DNA of 32,038 nucleotides from Methylopumilus sp003533095 (GCA_963977845.1 CAXBPZ010000008.1:1-32038); one strand, 5' to 3'. Counted from the stretch's first letter, positions 8,389-16,406 are shown. Made by a program: numbers and translations. Notes: generated by a model not told the origin, from the letters alone.

Positions 8389-8886
8389 ATGAAAAAATCA
8401 CTATTACTCGCATCATTACTTTCATTATTTTTGGTGAGTTGTAGTTCAACACCCATTAATGATGTATCCAAACCTAATAATCCTTCAGCGTCTATCACTG
8501 ATGATGATAGCGATCTCGATCTAGCAAGCTTAAGAGATCCTAACAACATTCTATCTAAACGCAGCATCTATTTTGATTATGATAAAGATGTGGTGAAAGC
8601 AGAATACAAAGATCTTGTGGCAGCACATGCAAAGTATGTGTCGAGTCACCCAAAAGCCAGAATGACATTAACAGGAAATACTGATGATCGCGGATCTCGC
8701 GAATATAACGTATCTCTTGGTCAAAGACGATCTGTGTCAGTTAAAAAAGCGATGAATATATTAGGTGCGCAGGATGCTCAAATTGAAACGGTAAGTTTTG
8801 GTGAAGAGAAAGCTGATACAAGCTGCAAAAATGATGCATGCTATGCAAAAGATCGTCGCGTTGATATCTCTTATGAAAAAGAGTAA
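8389..8886 (+). CDS. pal: Peptidoglycan-associated lipoprotein Pal
   Basis: Pal anchors the outer membrane to peptidoglycan and is the endpoint of the Tol machine. From the ATG at 8389 the product has 165 residues with the lipobox LVSC. An OmpA-like domain (about 60-165) carries YFDYDKDVV and the peptidoglycan-binding pattern NTDDRGSREYNVSLGQRR. The start at 8389 is chosen because GGAG stands 9 bases upstream; an in-frame ATG at 8374 would add five residues before MKK and lacks such a site. Near the C-terminus, SCKNDACYAKDRR puts two cysteines where E. coli Pal has none, possibly a local disulfide. Confidence 0.95.
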   Translation: MKKSLLLASLLSLFLVSCSSTPINDVSKPNNPSASITDDDSDLDLASLRDPNNILSKRSIYFDYDKDVVKAEYKDLVAAHAKYVSSHPKARMTLTGNTDDRGSREYNVSLGQRRSVSVKKAMNILGAQDAQIETVSFGEEKADTSCKNDACYAKDRRVDISYEKE

Positions 8887-8899
8887 ATAACTCGCTTTA

Positions 8900-9676
8900 A
8901 TGAAAAAACTCATTCTTTTGGTGTGTTTTTTTGTCGCACCTGTTCACGCGGCACTTTTTGAAGATACGGAAGCTAGAAAAAAACTTCAAGAAATGCAATT
9001 AAAAGAAACTGAGTTAGAAGCACGTATTGTGAGTCTTGAGGCTGTCATTAAAAGTGGCAGTCTCACAGATATGTTGAATCAAATTGAGTTGGTCAAACAA
9101 GATGTCTCAAAATTAAGGGGCGACATAGAAACCCTGCGTCATTTAAATGCTACGGTTGAGCAACGGCAAAAAGATCTTTACCAAGACCTAGATGGCAGAC
9201 TTCGAAAAATCGAAGAAAAGTCAGCGACAAACAATCCTCCTTCATCTAATAAGGTTGCAGAAACACCCCCAGCGCCAGAGATCAAAGCACCTTCAGATCA
9301 AGAGGTTTTTGATCAAGCCAATCAACTTTTGGATAGCATGAAAAATAAAGAAGCTTTTCAAGCTTTCACTGATTTCATTAAACAGTTTCCCAATAGCGCA
9401 TTACTTCCGGATGCTAAATATGGTTTAGCTAATGCACAATTCAATTTAAAGAATTACAAAGCATCAGTGGGCACTTATCAAAAATTACTCGATCAACATC
9501 CTGACTTTGTAAAAAATCCGGAAGCATTATTAGGTTTAGCGAATGCACAAATTCAATTAGCCCTCATTCCCGAAGCTAAAAAAAGTTTGAAGGATTTAAT
9601 CAAAAAATATCCTAAGAGTGATGTGATTCAGAATGCACAAAAGCGCTTAAAAGTTTTAGAAAGTATCAAGCCTTAA
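8900..9676 (+). CDS. cpoB: Cell division coordinator CpoB (YbgF)
   Basis: CpoB is a periplasmic TolA-interacting protein that coordinates outer-membrane constriction with peptidoglycan synthesis. The 258-residue protein has a signal peptide (MKKLILLVCFFVAPVHA), an N-terminal coiled coil (about 25-105) that trimerises YbgF proteins, a Pro/Ser-rich linker, and three TPR-like repeats in the C-terminal half (segments around YGLANAQFNLKNYKAS, GLANAQIQLALIPEAK). Length, architecture and position directly after pal agree with the family. It is the last tol-pal gene; queE begins 25 bp later without a visible terminator. Confidence 0.94.
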   Translation: MKKLILLVCFFVAPVHAALFEDTEARKKLQEMQLKETELEARIVSLEAVIKSGSLTDMLNQIELVKQDVSKLRGDIETLRHLNATVEQRQKDLYQDLDGRLRKIEEKSATNNPPSSNKVAETPPAPEIKAPSDQEVFDQANQLLDSMKNKEAFQAFTDFIKQFPNSALLPDAKYGLANAQFNLKNYKASVGTYQKLLDQHPDFVKNPEALLGLANAQIQLALIPEAKKSLKDLIKKYPKSDVIQNAQKRLKVLESIKP

Positions 9677-9701
9677 TTTTCTTTTCTTTAAATTCATATT
9701 C

Positions 9702-10343
9702 GTGACACAACTTAAAGTTTTTGAAATTTTTTATTCTCTGCAGGGAGAATCTTCCCGTGTAGGGTTGCCTACGATTTTTATTCGCTTAAGTGGCTGCCCT
9801 ATGCGTTGCCATTATTGCGATACAGCTTATGCTTTTCAAGGTGGTTCGATGATGGGTATGGATGACATCATGTCATCTATTAAAAAATACGATACACGCT
9901 ATGTGACCGTCACAGGGGGTGAGCCGCTCGCACAAAAAGAAGTATTAAATCTTTTGAAAACTCTAGCCGATAGTGATTACGAAGTATCACTTGAGACCGG
10001 TGGCGGGCTTTCTATTAAAGAAGTCGATCCCCGCGTTAAAATTATTTTAGATATCAAAACACCCGAATCAGGTGAAGAGAAAAAAAATCATTGGGAAAAT
10101 TTAGAGGTGATTAATTCAAAAGATGAAATTAAATTTGTACTTTGTAGTCGCGAAGATTATGACTGGGCGAAACAAATACTCGATCAATATCAACTCACAG
10201 AAAAATGTGAGATTTTATTTTCACCTGTATATCAAAAACTTAATGCAACCGATTTGGCAAATTGGATTTTGAAAGATCAACTTCATGTGCGTATGCAAAT
10301 CCAATTGCATAAATTACTCTGGGGAGAAAAACCGGGTGTCTAA
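9702..10343 (+). CDS. queE: 7-carboxy-7-deazaguanine synthase QueE
   Basis: QueE is a radical-SAM enzyme that contracts 6-carboxy-tetrahydropterin to 7-carboxy-7-deazaguanine in queuosine (preQ0) synthesis. The 213-residue product has the N-terminal YSLQGESSRVGLPTIFIRLS and the cluster-binding motif CPMRCHYC (Cys32, Cys36, Cys39), a CX3CX2C spacing that matches the common radical-SAM form, followed by the VTGGEPLAQ motif. Translation starts at a GTG (9702). Its 3' end overlaps the preferred queC start by 8 bp. The pathway partner queD is not in the window. Confidence 0.96.
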   Translation: MTQLKVFEIFYSLQGESSRVGLPTIFIRLSGCPMRCHYCDTAYAFQGGSMMGMDDIMSSIKKYDTRYVTVTGGEPLAQKEVLNLLKTLADSDYEVSLETGGGLSIKEVDPRVKIILDIKTPESGEEKKNHWENLEVINSKDEIKFVLCSREDYDWAKQILDQYQLTEKCEILFSPVYQKLNATDLANWILKDQLHVRMQIQLHKLLWGEKPGV

Positions 10344-11004
10344 AGCAGTGGTTCTTTTATCAGGCGGCCTTGATTCTGCGACCACATTAGCGATTGCGAA
10401 TAATGAAGGCTACGAATGTTATGCCCTAAGCGTGAATTACCATCAGCGCCATATTGCAGAACTTAAAGCTGCTAAAAAAATTGCCTCACAATTTAAAGTC
10501 AAAGATCATAAAACGGTTGAAATGGATTTGAGTTGGATGCTGACTTCAGCGCTCACTAATCCTGATTTAAAAGTGCCGACTGAGTTAACTCCGCATATCC
10601 CGATTACTTATGTGCCTGCGAGAAACACTTTAATGCTGACCTTAGCTTTAGGTTGGGCGGAAGTGATTGGTGCTCATGATATTTTTATAGGGGTTAATGC
10701 TGTCGATTATTCAGGCTATCCTGATTGCAGACCTCAATATATCGAGCAATTTCAGAAAATGGCTAATTTAGCGACGAAATCCGCTGTCGAAGGTCAAACA
10801 ATTAAACTTCATACCCCACTGATTCAGTTATCCAAAGAAGCGATTATTCTTCAAGGCATCAAACTAGGCGTGGATTATGGTTTAACTGTCTCTTGTTATC
10901 AGGCAAGTGAAGATGGTCATGCCTGTGGCGTTTGTGATTCGTGCCGTTTAAGAAAAAATGGCTTTAAAGCCGCTGGGCTTGATGATCCCACCCCTTATCA
11001 ATAG
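10336..11004 (+). CDS. queC: 7-cyano-7-deazaguanine synthase QueC
   Basis: QueC uses ATP and ammonia to convert 7-carboxy-7-deazaguanine into preQ0. The 222-residue protein has the PP-loop SGGLDS (residues 9-14) and a C-terminal zinc site of four cysteines (SCYQ followed by CGVCDSC). The frame is open from 10285, but the GTG at 10336 is chosen: it places the PP-loop at the usual distance from the N-terminus and has a strong GGGGAG nine bases upstream (10321-10326). The 8 bp overlap with queE indicates an operon of consecutive pathway steps. Confidence 0.95.
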   Translation: MSKAVVLLSGGLDSATTLAIANNEGYECYALSVNYHQRHIAELKAAKKIASQFKVKDHKTVEMDLSWMLTSALTNPDLKVPTELTPHIPITYVPARNTLMLTLALGWAEVIGAHDIFIGVNAVDYSGYPDCRPQYIEQFQKMANLATKSAVEGQTIKLHTPLIQLSKEAIILQGIKLGVDYGLTVSCYQASEDGHACGVCDSCRLRKNGFKAAGLDDPTPYQ

Positions 11005-11046
11005 ACAAAAAGAGGCCTTAAATTCCTGTCTTTAAAGTGATTTTGC

Positions 11047-11076
11047 TTGCCAAATATGCCAAAAATAGCGTAAAAT
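11047..11076 (+). promoter_or_regulatory. Predicted sigma70-type promoter of the rpsP operon
   Basis: TTGCCA (11047-11052) and TAAAAT (11071-11076) are separated by 18 bp, about 50 bp upstream of rpsP, in the 119 bp gap after queC. A ribosomal-protein operon is expected to have its own promoter here. No clear terminator was seen between queC and this site. Confidence 0.55.
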
Positions 11077-11123
11077 CCGCCCCTTTCTTAAGAAAATTTT
11101 TAACTAATTGAAGAGTGTAAATT

Positions 11124-11633
11124 ATGGTAATTATTCGACTTTCTAGAGGCGGTTCAAAAAAGACCCCTTTTTACAATGTAGTAGTGGCAGATTCAAGAAA
11201 TCGCCGCGATGGACGCTTTATTGAGCGTATTGGTTTTTATAATCCAATGGCTAAAATGGGCACCGAAGCACTTCGCATTGATAACGATCGTGTGACGCAT
11301 TGGAAAGGTCATGGTGCACTTCTCTCAGATTCAGTAAATCGTTTAGTTAAATTGCATTTAAAAGGCCCAGAAGCAATTGTGGCTTTGAAGAAAAAAGATG
11401 CGGATAAAATAGAAGCAAGAAAAGCTAAAGAAGCAGCTAAGAAAGCTGAAGAATTAAAAGCAGCAATGGATGCTAAAGAAGCCGAAGAAAAGGCTAAAGC
11501 AGCAGAAGCGGCAGCAGCGCCTGCACCTGAAGTAGCTCCAGCTGAGGCAACTCCAGAAGCAGCCCCAGTAGAAGCGGTAGCTCCTGAAGCAGCGCCAGCT
11601 GAGGTAACTGAACCACCAGCTGAAAGCGCTTAA
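11124..11633 (+). CDS. rpsP: 30S ribosomal protein S16 with long Ala/Glu/Pro tail
   Basis: S16 is an assembly protein of the small subunit. Residues 1 to about 83 are a standard S16 (MVIIRLSRGGSKKTPFYNVV, RRDGRFIERIGFYNP). The rest is not: after about residue 85 there is a charged Lys/Ala/Glu helix followed by a low-complexity Ala/Pro/Glu/Val tail to residue 169, roughly doubling the protein. Similar but shorter tails are known in S16 of some proteobacteria. It heads the conserved rpsP-rimM-trmD-rplS operon with its own promoter and a hairpin before rimM. Base composition in the tail is visibly richer in GCA/GCT repeats. Confidence 0.97.
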   Translation: MVIIRLSRGGSKKTPFYNVVVADSRNRRDGRFIERIGFYNPMAKMGTEALRIDNDRVTHWKGHGALLSDSVNRLVKLHLKGPEAIVALKKKDADKIEARKAKEAAKKAEELKAAMDAKEAEEKAKAAEAAAAPAPEVAPAEATPEAAPVEAVAPEAAPAEVTEPPAESA

Positions 11634-11642
11634 TGTTTTGAT

Positions 11643-11662
11643 TCACTTGTTAGTACAAGTGA
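11643..11662 (+). promoter_or_regulatory. Intercistronic hairpin in front of rimM
   Basis: TCACTTGT and ACAAGTGA form a perfect 8 bp stem with a TAGT loop, ending one base before the rimM ATG at 11664. There is no T-run after it, so it is not a terminator. It occupies the place of a ribosome-binding site and could lower rimM translation relative to rpsP, as described for the E. coli trmD operon. Confidence 0.6.
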
Positions 11663-11663
11663 T

Positions 11664-12167
11664 ATGAGTGAGGTAGAAAAATTTATCATGGCACGCATCA
11701 GTGGGCCATATGGTGTTAAAGGTTGGATTAAAATTCAGCCTTTCACGGTAGATATCAATCAACTTCTGAATAAAAAAGCGTGGCTTATTGGAGATGAGAA
11801 ATCATCAATAAGTTACCCCATCGAAACATCAAAAATACATGGCAACTCCATCATTGCTAAGTTAATCAATATTGATGATCGAGATGCCGCATTTGGGTTA
11901 AAAAATAAAACTATTTTAATACCCAAACATGAATTACCCGCCTTAGAAAAAGGTGAATATTACTGGAATGATTTGATGGGACATGGAGTCATCAACCAGC
12001 AAAAAGAACATTTAGGTATTGTTCAAACATTTCTTGAAACAGGTGCGAACGATGTCTTAGTGGTAAAAGGCGATAAAGAATATTTAATCCCTTTTATTCC
12101 ACATGTCATTCTCAATGTGGATATGGCAAAAAAAGAAATTGAAGTTGACTGGGATAAAGATTTTTAA
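11664..12167 (+). CDS. rimM: Ribosome maturation factor RimM
   Basis: RimM helps maturation of the 30S head by binding S19. The 167-residue product shows the N-terminal RimM domain (MARISGPYGVKGWIKIQPFT) and a C-terminal PRC-barrel (about 97-165, beginning GEYYWNDLMGHGV and including LIPFIPHVILNVD). The start at 11664 gives eight residues before MARISG; a second in-frame ATG exists at 11688. No Shine-Dalgarno sequence precedes the first ATG; instead a stable hairpin abuts it. trmD follows with no gap. Confidence 0.95.
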   Translation: MSEVEKFIMARISGPYGVKGWIKIQPFTVDINQLLNKKAWLIGDEKSSISYPIETSKIHGNSIIAKLINIDDRDAAFGLKNKTILIPKHELPALEKGEYYWNDLMGHGVINQQKEHLGIVQTFLETGANDVLVVKGDKEYLIPFIPHVILNVDMAKKEIEVDWDKDF

Positions 12168-12935
12168 ATGAAGCCTTTATCTTTTGATGTAGTGACACTT
12201 TTTCCTGAGATGTTTCAAGCATTAAGGGATTATGGGGTTACCTCGCGTGCATTTGATGATGCGTTTGTTGATTTAACGCTATGGAATCCAAGAGATTTTA
12301 CAAGTGACGCGCATCGCACAGTAGATGATAGGCCTTATGGTGGCGGCCCTGGCATGCTTATGATGGTTGAGCCTTTAAAGAAGGCGATTGAGGCTGCTAA
12401 AAAAGCGCAAATGAATAAAGGTATTCAAGATGTAAGAGTGATTCATTTATCCCCAAGAGGATTACCGCTCACACATCAAAAGGTGATGGAATTATCAGGT
12501 GCTTCAGGACTCATTTTTTTAGCGAGTCGTTATGAAGGGGTAGATGAAAGACTGATTGAAAGTAGTGTGGATGAAGAAATTTCAATTGGTGACTACGTAT
12601 TAAGTGGCGGGGAATTACCTACCATGGTGGTGATGGATGCAATTATTAGGCAGCTACCAGGGGTTTTAGGGGACGATAACTCGGCGATTGAAGATTCATT
12701 TGTGAATGGCTTACTTGATTGCCCGCATTATACAAGACCTGAGGTATATGAAGGATTAAAGGTGCCCGATGTATTATTATCGGGTAACCATGCTAGAATT
12801 AGCGCCTGGCGATTACAGCAATCGTTAGCGTTAACCAAGGTCAGACGACCTGATTTATTGGCCGCAAGGCTGTTGACTAAAGAAGAGACTCGGCTGCTTC
12901 AAGAAATGGATAAGCAGGAACAAGACTCTATATAA
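12168..12935 (+). CDS. trmD: tRNA (guanine-N1)-methyltransferase TrmD
   Basis: TrmD methylates G37 next to the anticodon of tRNAs reading CUN, CCN and CGG, preventing frameshifts. The 255-residue protein is a SPOUT (knotted) methyltransferase; the SAM-binding trefoil is visible in SRYEGVDERLIES, EISIGDYVLSGGELP and the following MDAIIRQLPGVLG. The C-terminal domain has CPHYTRPEVYEG and SGNHARISAWR, all family hallmarks. It begins immediately after the rimM stop. Length is normal. Confidence 0.97.
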   Translation: MKPLSFDVVTLFPEMFQALRDYGVTSRAFDDAFVDLTLWNPRDFTSDAHRTVDDRPYGGGPGMLMMVEPLKKAIEAAKKAQMNKGIQDVRVIHLSPRGLPLTHQKVMELSGASGLIFLASRYEGVDERLIESSVDEEISIGDYVLSGGELPTMVVMDAIIRQLPGVLGDDNSAIEDSFVNGLLDCPHYTRPEVYEGLKVPDVLLSGNHARISAWRLQQSLALTKVRRPDLLAARLLTKEETRLLQEMDKQEQDSI

Positions 12936-12948
12936 CTAAAAGGAACGG

Positions 12949-13398
12949 ATGATGGCAGATATTATTCAATTATTAGAGCAAGAAGAAATTGCTCGTCTAG
13001 GTAAAACTATCCCTAATTTTGCACCAGGTGACACAGTCGTCGTTGGTGTAAATGTGGTTGAAGGTACAAGAAAACGCGTACAGCTTTATGAAGGCGTTGT
13101 AATTTCAAAAAGAAATCGTGGTCTAAACTCAGCATTCACTGTGCGTAAGATTTCATCAGGTGAAGGTGTTGAGCGTACATTCCAAACTTATTCCCCACTC
13201 ATCGCATCGATTGAATTAAAACGTCGCGGTGATGTGCGTCGTGCAAAACTTTATTACTTGCGTGAGCGTTCAGGTAAATCTGCGCGTATCCGTGAAAAAT
13301 TAGACGCACGTGAAAAGGAAATCATTCAAGATATTCCACAAGCAGAAACACCCAAGGCGACAGCGCCTGAGGCGGCTCCCGACAAGGCAGCTGAGTAA
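12949..13398 (+). CDS. rplS: 50S ribosomal protein L19
   Basis: L19 lies at the subunit interface of the 50S particle. Residues up to about 125 are canonical (IPNFAPGDTVVVGVNVVEG, GVVISKRNRGLNSAFTVRK, RAKLYYLRERSGKSARI). A tail of about 20 residues rich in Ala, Pro and Glu ends the protein (149 residues against about 115-130 usual), echoing the S16 tail in the same operon. Two adjacent ATGs (12949, 12952) could start translation; AAAGGAA lies at a proper distance upstream. A strong terminator follows. Confidence 0.97.
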   Translation: MMADIIQLLEQEEIARLGKTIPNFAPGDTVVVGVNVVEGTRKRVQLYEGVVISKRNRGLNSAFTVRKISSGEGVERTFQTYSPLIASIELKRRGDVRRAKLYYLRERSGKSARIREKLDAREKEIIQDIPQAETPKATAPEAAPDKAAE

Positions 13399-13401
13399 TT
13401 C

Positions 13402-13430
13402 AAAAAGCCCCGTGAAAGCGGGGCTTTTTT
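13402..13430 (+). terminator. Rho-independent terminator of the rpsP-rplS operon
   Basis: AAAGCCCCG (13404-13412) and CGGGGCTTT (13419-13427) form a 9 bp GC-rich stem with a six-base loop, extended by two A-T pairs and followed by a T-run. It begins a few bases after the rplS stop. Confidence 0.96.
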
Positions 13431-13450
13431 ATTTGTGCTAATCTTTTTCT

Positions 13451-14377
13451 ATGATGAAGAAAACACGTGATCCCATTGTTATTGCTGATGACGAAAAAAA
13501 AGTGATCGATCAATTCATCGATCATTTATGGCTTGAAGATGGCTTAGCCAAAAATACACTTGAGAGTTATCGTTTTGATTTAATGCAATTCTCAGAATTT
13601 TTGAATCGTGAGTTTAAAAAAATATTACTGAGCGTCGATCAAAGTGACATTCAATCTTACCTCGCTAATAAATTTAGTCATGTCAAAGCAAGAAGTATTT
13701 CAAGACTGATCGCAACCCTTAGACGTTTTTATCGTTATCATCTTCGTGAACATCATATCCATGAAGATCCGACACTTCATATTGAAGCACCAAAATTACC
13801 GAAGTCACTGCCCAAAAGTTTAAATGAAACTGAAGTGGAATCTCTTTTAAAAGCTCCAGCAATTGAAACGCCTTTAGGTCTTCGTGATCGTGCGATGTTA
13901 GAACTTCTTTATGCGTGTGGTCTTCGTGTCACGGAACTTATTAGTTTGAGAGTGACTGAAGTAAGTCTCACAGATGGTGTGATTCGTGTGACAGGCAAGG
14001 GAAGTAAAACCAGATTGGTCCCCATGGGGGAAGTGGCGGTCGAATGGATAGATCGTTATTTAAAAGAAGCGAGACCTCATATTCTTAATCAAAAGGTATC
14101 CGATGATTTATTTGTGACGCAGCGTGGAGAATTAATGACACGACAATCCTTTTGGCATTTAATTAAACGCTACGCATTGATTGCAGGGATTCAAAAAACA
14201 TTATCGCCTCATGTATTACGGCATGCCTTTGCAACACACCTACTCAATCACGGTGCAGATCTAAGGGTTGTTCAAATGTTGTTAGGTCATGCAGATATTT
14301 CAACGACACAAATTTATACGCATGTGGCACGTGAGCGATTAAAGAAACTTCATGAAACGCATCATCCTAGAGGTTAA
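13451..14377 (+). CDS. xerD: Site-specific tyrosine recombinase XerD
   Basis: XerD, with XerC and FtsK, resolves chromosome dimers at dif. The 308-residue protein has an N-terminal SAM-like core-binding domain (about 15-110) and a catalytic domain with the full set of residues: Arg159 (LLYACGLRVTEL), Lys183 (TGKGSKTR), His254 and Arg257 (SPHVLRHAFATHLLNHGAD), His280 (LLGH) and the nucleophile Tyr289 (STTQIYTHV). The GADLRVVQMLLGHADIS region and the overall match to XerD rather than XerC decide the name. It is a housekeeping gene, not an integrase of a mobile element; no att repeats were seen. It converges on folB with 4 bp overlap. Confidence 0.95.
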   Translation: MMKKTRDPIVIADDEKKVIDQFIDHLWLEDGLAKNTLESYRFDLMQFSEFLNREFKKILLSVDQSDIQSYLANKFSHVKARSISRLIATLRRFYRYHLREHHIHEDPTLHIEAPKLPKSLPKSLNETEVESLLKAPAIETPLGLRDRAMLELLYACGLRVTELISLRVTEVSLTDGVIRVTGKGSKTRLVPMGEVAVEWIDRYLKEARPHILNQKVSDDLFVTQRGELMTRQSFWHLIKRYALIAGIQKTLSPHVLRHAFATHLLNHGADLRVVQMLLGHADISTTQIYTHVARERLKKLHETHHPRG

Positions 14378-14736
14378 GTGCGAGTTCCTTTTTCGAAGAT
14401 GACACCCACTGCTTTGACCTGAGGCAAGATTTGTGGTTTTGAAATTTTAAGTTTTAACCAAGGCGATTTAAATTCTTTTTCTAAAGTTTCGATGATGAGA
14501 TGAGCGAGTGGCTCTAATAATTTAAATGTGTGATTTGATGCGATCGATTTAATACGCGCAGCCACAATGCCATAATCAATTGTATCTCCGATGGCATCGG
14601 TCGTGGTTGAAGTGATTTGCGGTAAAGCCATTTCAAGATCGATTAAAAGTGTTTGTGGTAGTGCTCGCTCCCATGAAGACACACCAATAATTGTTTCAAC
14701 TTTCATTTCTTCTATAAAAATAAGTGGAGCGTTCAT
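14374..14736 (-). CDS. folB: Dihydroneopterin aldolase FolB
   Basis: FolB cleaves 7,8-dihydroneopterin to 6-hydroxymethyl-dihydropterin and glycolaldehyde in folate synthesis. The 120-residue, cytoplasmic T-fold protein has the typical N-terminal GVSSWERALPQTLLIDLEM and the central DTIDYGIVAARI, then the catalytic-region segment LLEPLAHLIIETL and a C-terminal KPQILPQVKAVGVIFEKG. Length is normal. It is divergent from plsY (54 bp apart), the standard betaproteobacterial and enterobacterial neighbour, and its 3' end overlaps xerD by 4 bp on the opposite strand. Confidence 0.93.
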   Translation of the reverse strand: MNAPLIFIEEMKVETIIGVSSWERALPQTLLIDLEMALPQITSTTTDAIGDTIDYGIVAARIKSIASNHTFKLLEPLAHLIIETLEKEFKSPWLKLKISKPQILPQVKAVGVIFEKGTRT

Positions 14737-14790
14737 GATTACTTTAAAAAAAATTGTAAAATAAGCTTTTCATTATAAAGTGATTTTTAA

Positions 14791-15381
14791 ATGATGAATG
14801 CGATTTACATTCTTTTTAGTTACCTCATGGGCGCTATTTCATTTGGTATTTTAATGAGCCATCTTTTTTCTTTGCCCGATCCTCGGACGATAGGCTCTAA
14901 AAATCCAGGTGCTACAAATGTATTACGCACAGGAAAAAAATTAGCAGCTTTGTTAACGCTTTTAGGGGATGCCTTAAAAGGAACTTTAACAGTGGGCTTA
15001 GCGCAATATTTTGAATTGGCTCCGATGATGGTGGGCCTCATTGCCATAGCGACACTCATCGGCCATATCTTTCCTATTTATTATGGTTTTAAAGGTGGGA
15101 AAGGTGTGGCGACAGCTGCAGGTATGCTCTTTATGTTTTCTTGGGTGCTGGGGTTAACGGTATTAGCGGTATGGATAGCTGTGTTTATGATTTGGCGATA
15201 TTCATCATTGGCTGCCATCATCGCGGGAAGTTTGTCTCCTGTGATTGGCTTTTTTTATGGGATTGATTTTTATGAATTGATTGCTTCATCGATCATTGCG
15301 CTCATTTTAATTCTTCGTCATATCGAAAATATTAAACGCTTAATTAATGGGACCGAATCGGGATTTAAAGATAAGAAATAA
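14791..15381 (+). CDS. plsY: Acyl-phosphate:glycerol-3-phosphate acyltransferase PlsY
   Basis: PlsY transfers an acyl group from acyl-phosphate to glycerol-3-phosphate, the first step of phospholipid synthesis, in the inner membrane. The 196-residue protein has five to six hydrophobic helices and three conserved loop motifs: SKNPGATNVLR, HIFPIYYGFKGGKGVATAAG and a C-terminal RHIENIKRLINGTE. Two ATG codons in a row (14791, 14794) could start it. It sits between folB and tsaD as in many proteobacteria; plsY and tsaD converge with a five-base gap. Confidence 0.96.
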   Translation: MMNAIYILFSYLMGAISFGILMSHLFSLPDPRTIGSKNPGATNVLRTGKKLAALLTLLGDALKGTLTVGLAQYFELAPMMVGLIAIATLIGHIFPIYYGFKGGKGVATAAGMLFMFSWVLGLTVLAVWIAVFMIWRYSSLAAIIAGSLSPVIGFFYGIDFYELIASSIIALILILRHIENIKRLINGTESGFKDKK

Positions 15382-15386
15382 TTTTT

Positions 15387-16385
15387 TTATGTGAGTTGCC
15401 ATCGGGGTTTTACTGAAAAACCCAGATCATGTTTCAAAGAGGTGTCTATACGCATAGCGCCTGCAAATGCAATCATGGCACCATTGTCTGTACAAAATTC
15501 TAAGCGGGGAAAAAAGACCTTATAATTTTTTTTAGATAATTCAGTGTTTAATTTTTGACGTAATTGCTTATTAGCGCCGACACCGCCTGATACAACGAGT
15601 TGGTTTAAGTGGGTTTGATCTAATGCAGATAGACATTTTTTAGTTAAGACATCCGTGATCGCTTCTTGAAATGCAAAAGCAATATCAGCTTTAATTTCAT
15701 CCGTTAAATTTTCTTGGGCGCGAACGAGATGAAGCACCGCTGTTTTTAAGCCACTAAAACTGACATTCAAATCTTTGGTGTGGATGAGAGGTCTGGGTAA
15801 ATCAAAATGAGGCTTTCCTTTTTCAGCCAAGAGCGACAGGGCGAGACCCCCTGGATAACCTAAACCCAATAATTGTGCGGTCTTATCGAACGCTTCCCCT
15901 GCAGCATCATCTAGAGTGTCACCAATAATTTCGTATTGACCTATTTTTTTAACATGAATAATTTGCGTATGACCTCCTGAAACTAATAATGCTAAAAAAG
16001 GAAAGGTAGGAGCATCTTTTTCTAATAAAGGTGCTAACAAATGACCTTCTAAATGATGGATCGGGATGGTGGGTACTTGAAGCGAAAAGGCGAGTGCTTC
16101 GGCCAGCGAACTTCCAACCAATAAAGCCCCCGATAATCCAGGCCCTTGGGTATATGCAATGGTATTAATATCTTCTTTTTTAATGCCTGTTTTTTTAAAA
16201 AGACTCTCAAGCAGGGGCAAAATGAGCCTAATGTGATCACGTGAGGCTAATTCAGGCACGACGCCACCATAGGCTTCGTGAAGATCGATCTGCGAATGAA
16301 GAATGTGGCCTAAAAGACCCTTTTCAGTGTCGAAAAGGGCCAATCCGGTCTCGTCGCAGGAGGTTTCAATACCAAGCACCAACAT
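15387..16385 (-). CDS. tsaD: tRNA threonylcarbamoyladenosine (t6A) transferase TsaD
   Basis: TsaD transfers threonylcarbamoyl from TC-AMP to A37 of ANN-reading tRNAs, working with TsaB and TsaE. From the ATG at 16385 the protein has 332 residues and starts MLVLGIETSCDETG, exactly where family members start; the frame stays open about 30 codons further upstream, but that extension has no family similarity and covers the divergent promoter region. The metal-binding His111 and His115 (IHHLEGH), the LLVSGGHTQ loop and the late SGGVGANKQLR and FCTDNGAMIA motifs are all present. It is divergent from rpsU. Confidence 0.96.
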   Translation of the reverse strand: MLVLGIETSCDETGLALFDTEKGLLGHILHSQIDLHEAYGGVVPELASRDHIRLILPLLESLFKKTGIKKEDINTIAYTQGPGLSGALLVGSSLAEALAFSLQVPTIPIHHLEGHLLAPLLEKDAPTFPFLALLVSGGHTQIIHVKKIGQYEIIGDTLDDAAGEAFDKTAQLLGLGYPGGLALSLLAEKGKPHFDLPRPLIHTKDLNVSFSGLKTAVLHLVRAQENLTDEIKADIAFAFQEAITDVLTKKCLSALDQTHLNQLVVSGGVGANKQLRQKLNTELSKKNYKVFFPRLEFCTDNGAMIAFAGAMRIDTSLKHDLGFSVKPRWQLT

Positions 16386-16406
16386 GGGTTTGAGGCTCAA
16401 AAAAGA

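Noticed and set aside
11005..11046. Terminator after queC
   Set aside because: Only an imperfect AAAGAGG/CCTGTCTTT pairing with a bulge and no proper T-run.
13451..14377. Phage or island integrase
   Set aside because: The tyrosine recombinase matches XerD throughout and lies in a housekeeping context, with no tRNA, att repeats or cargo genes next to it.
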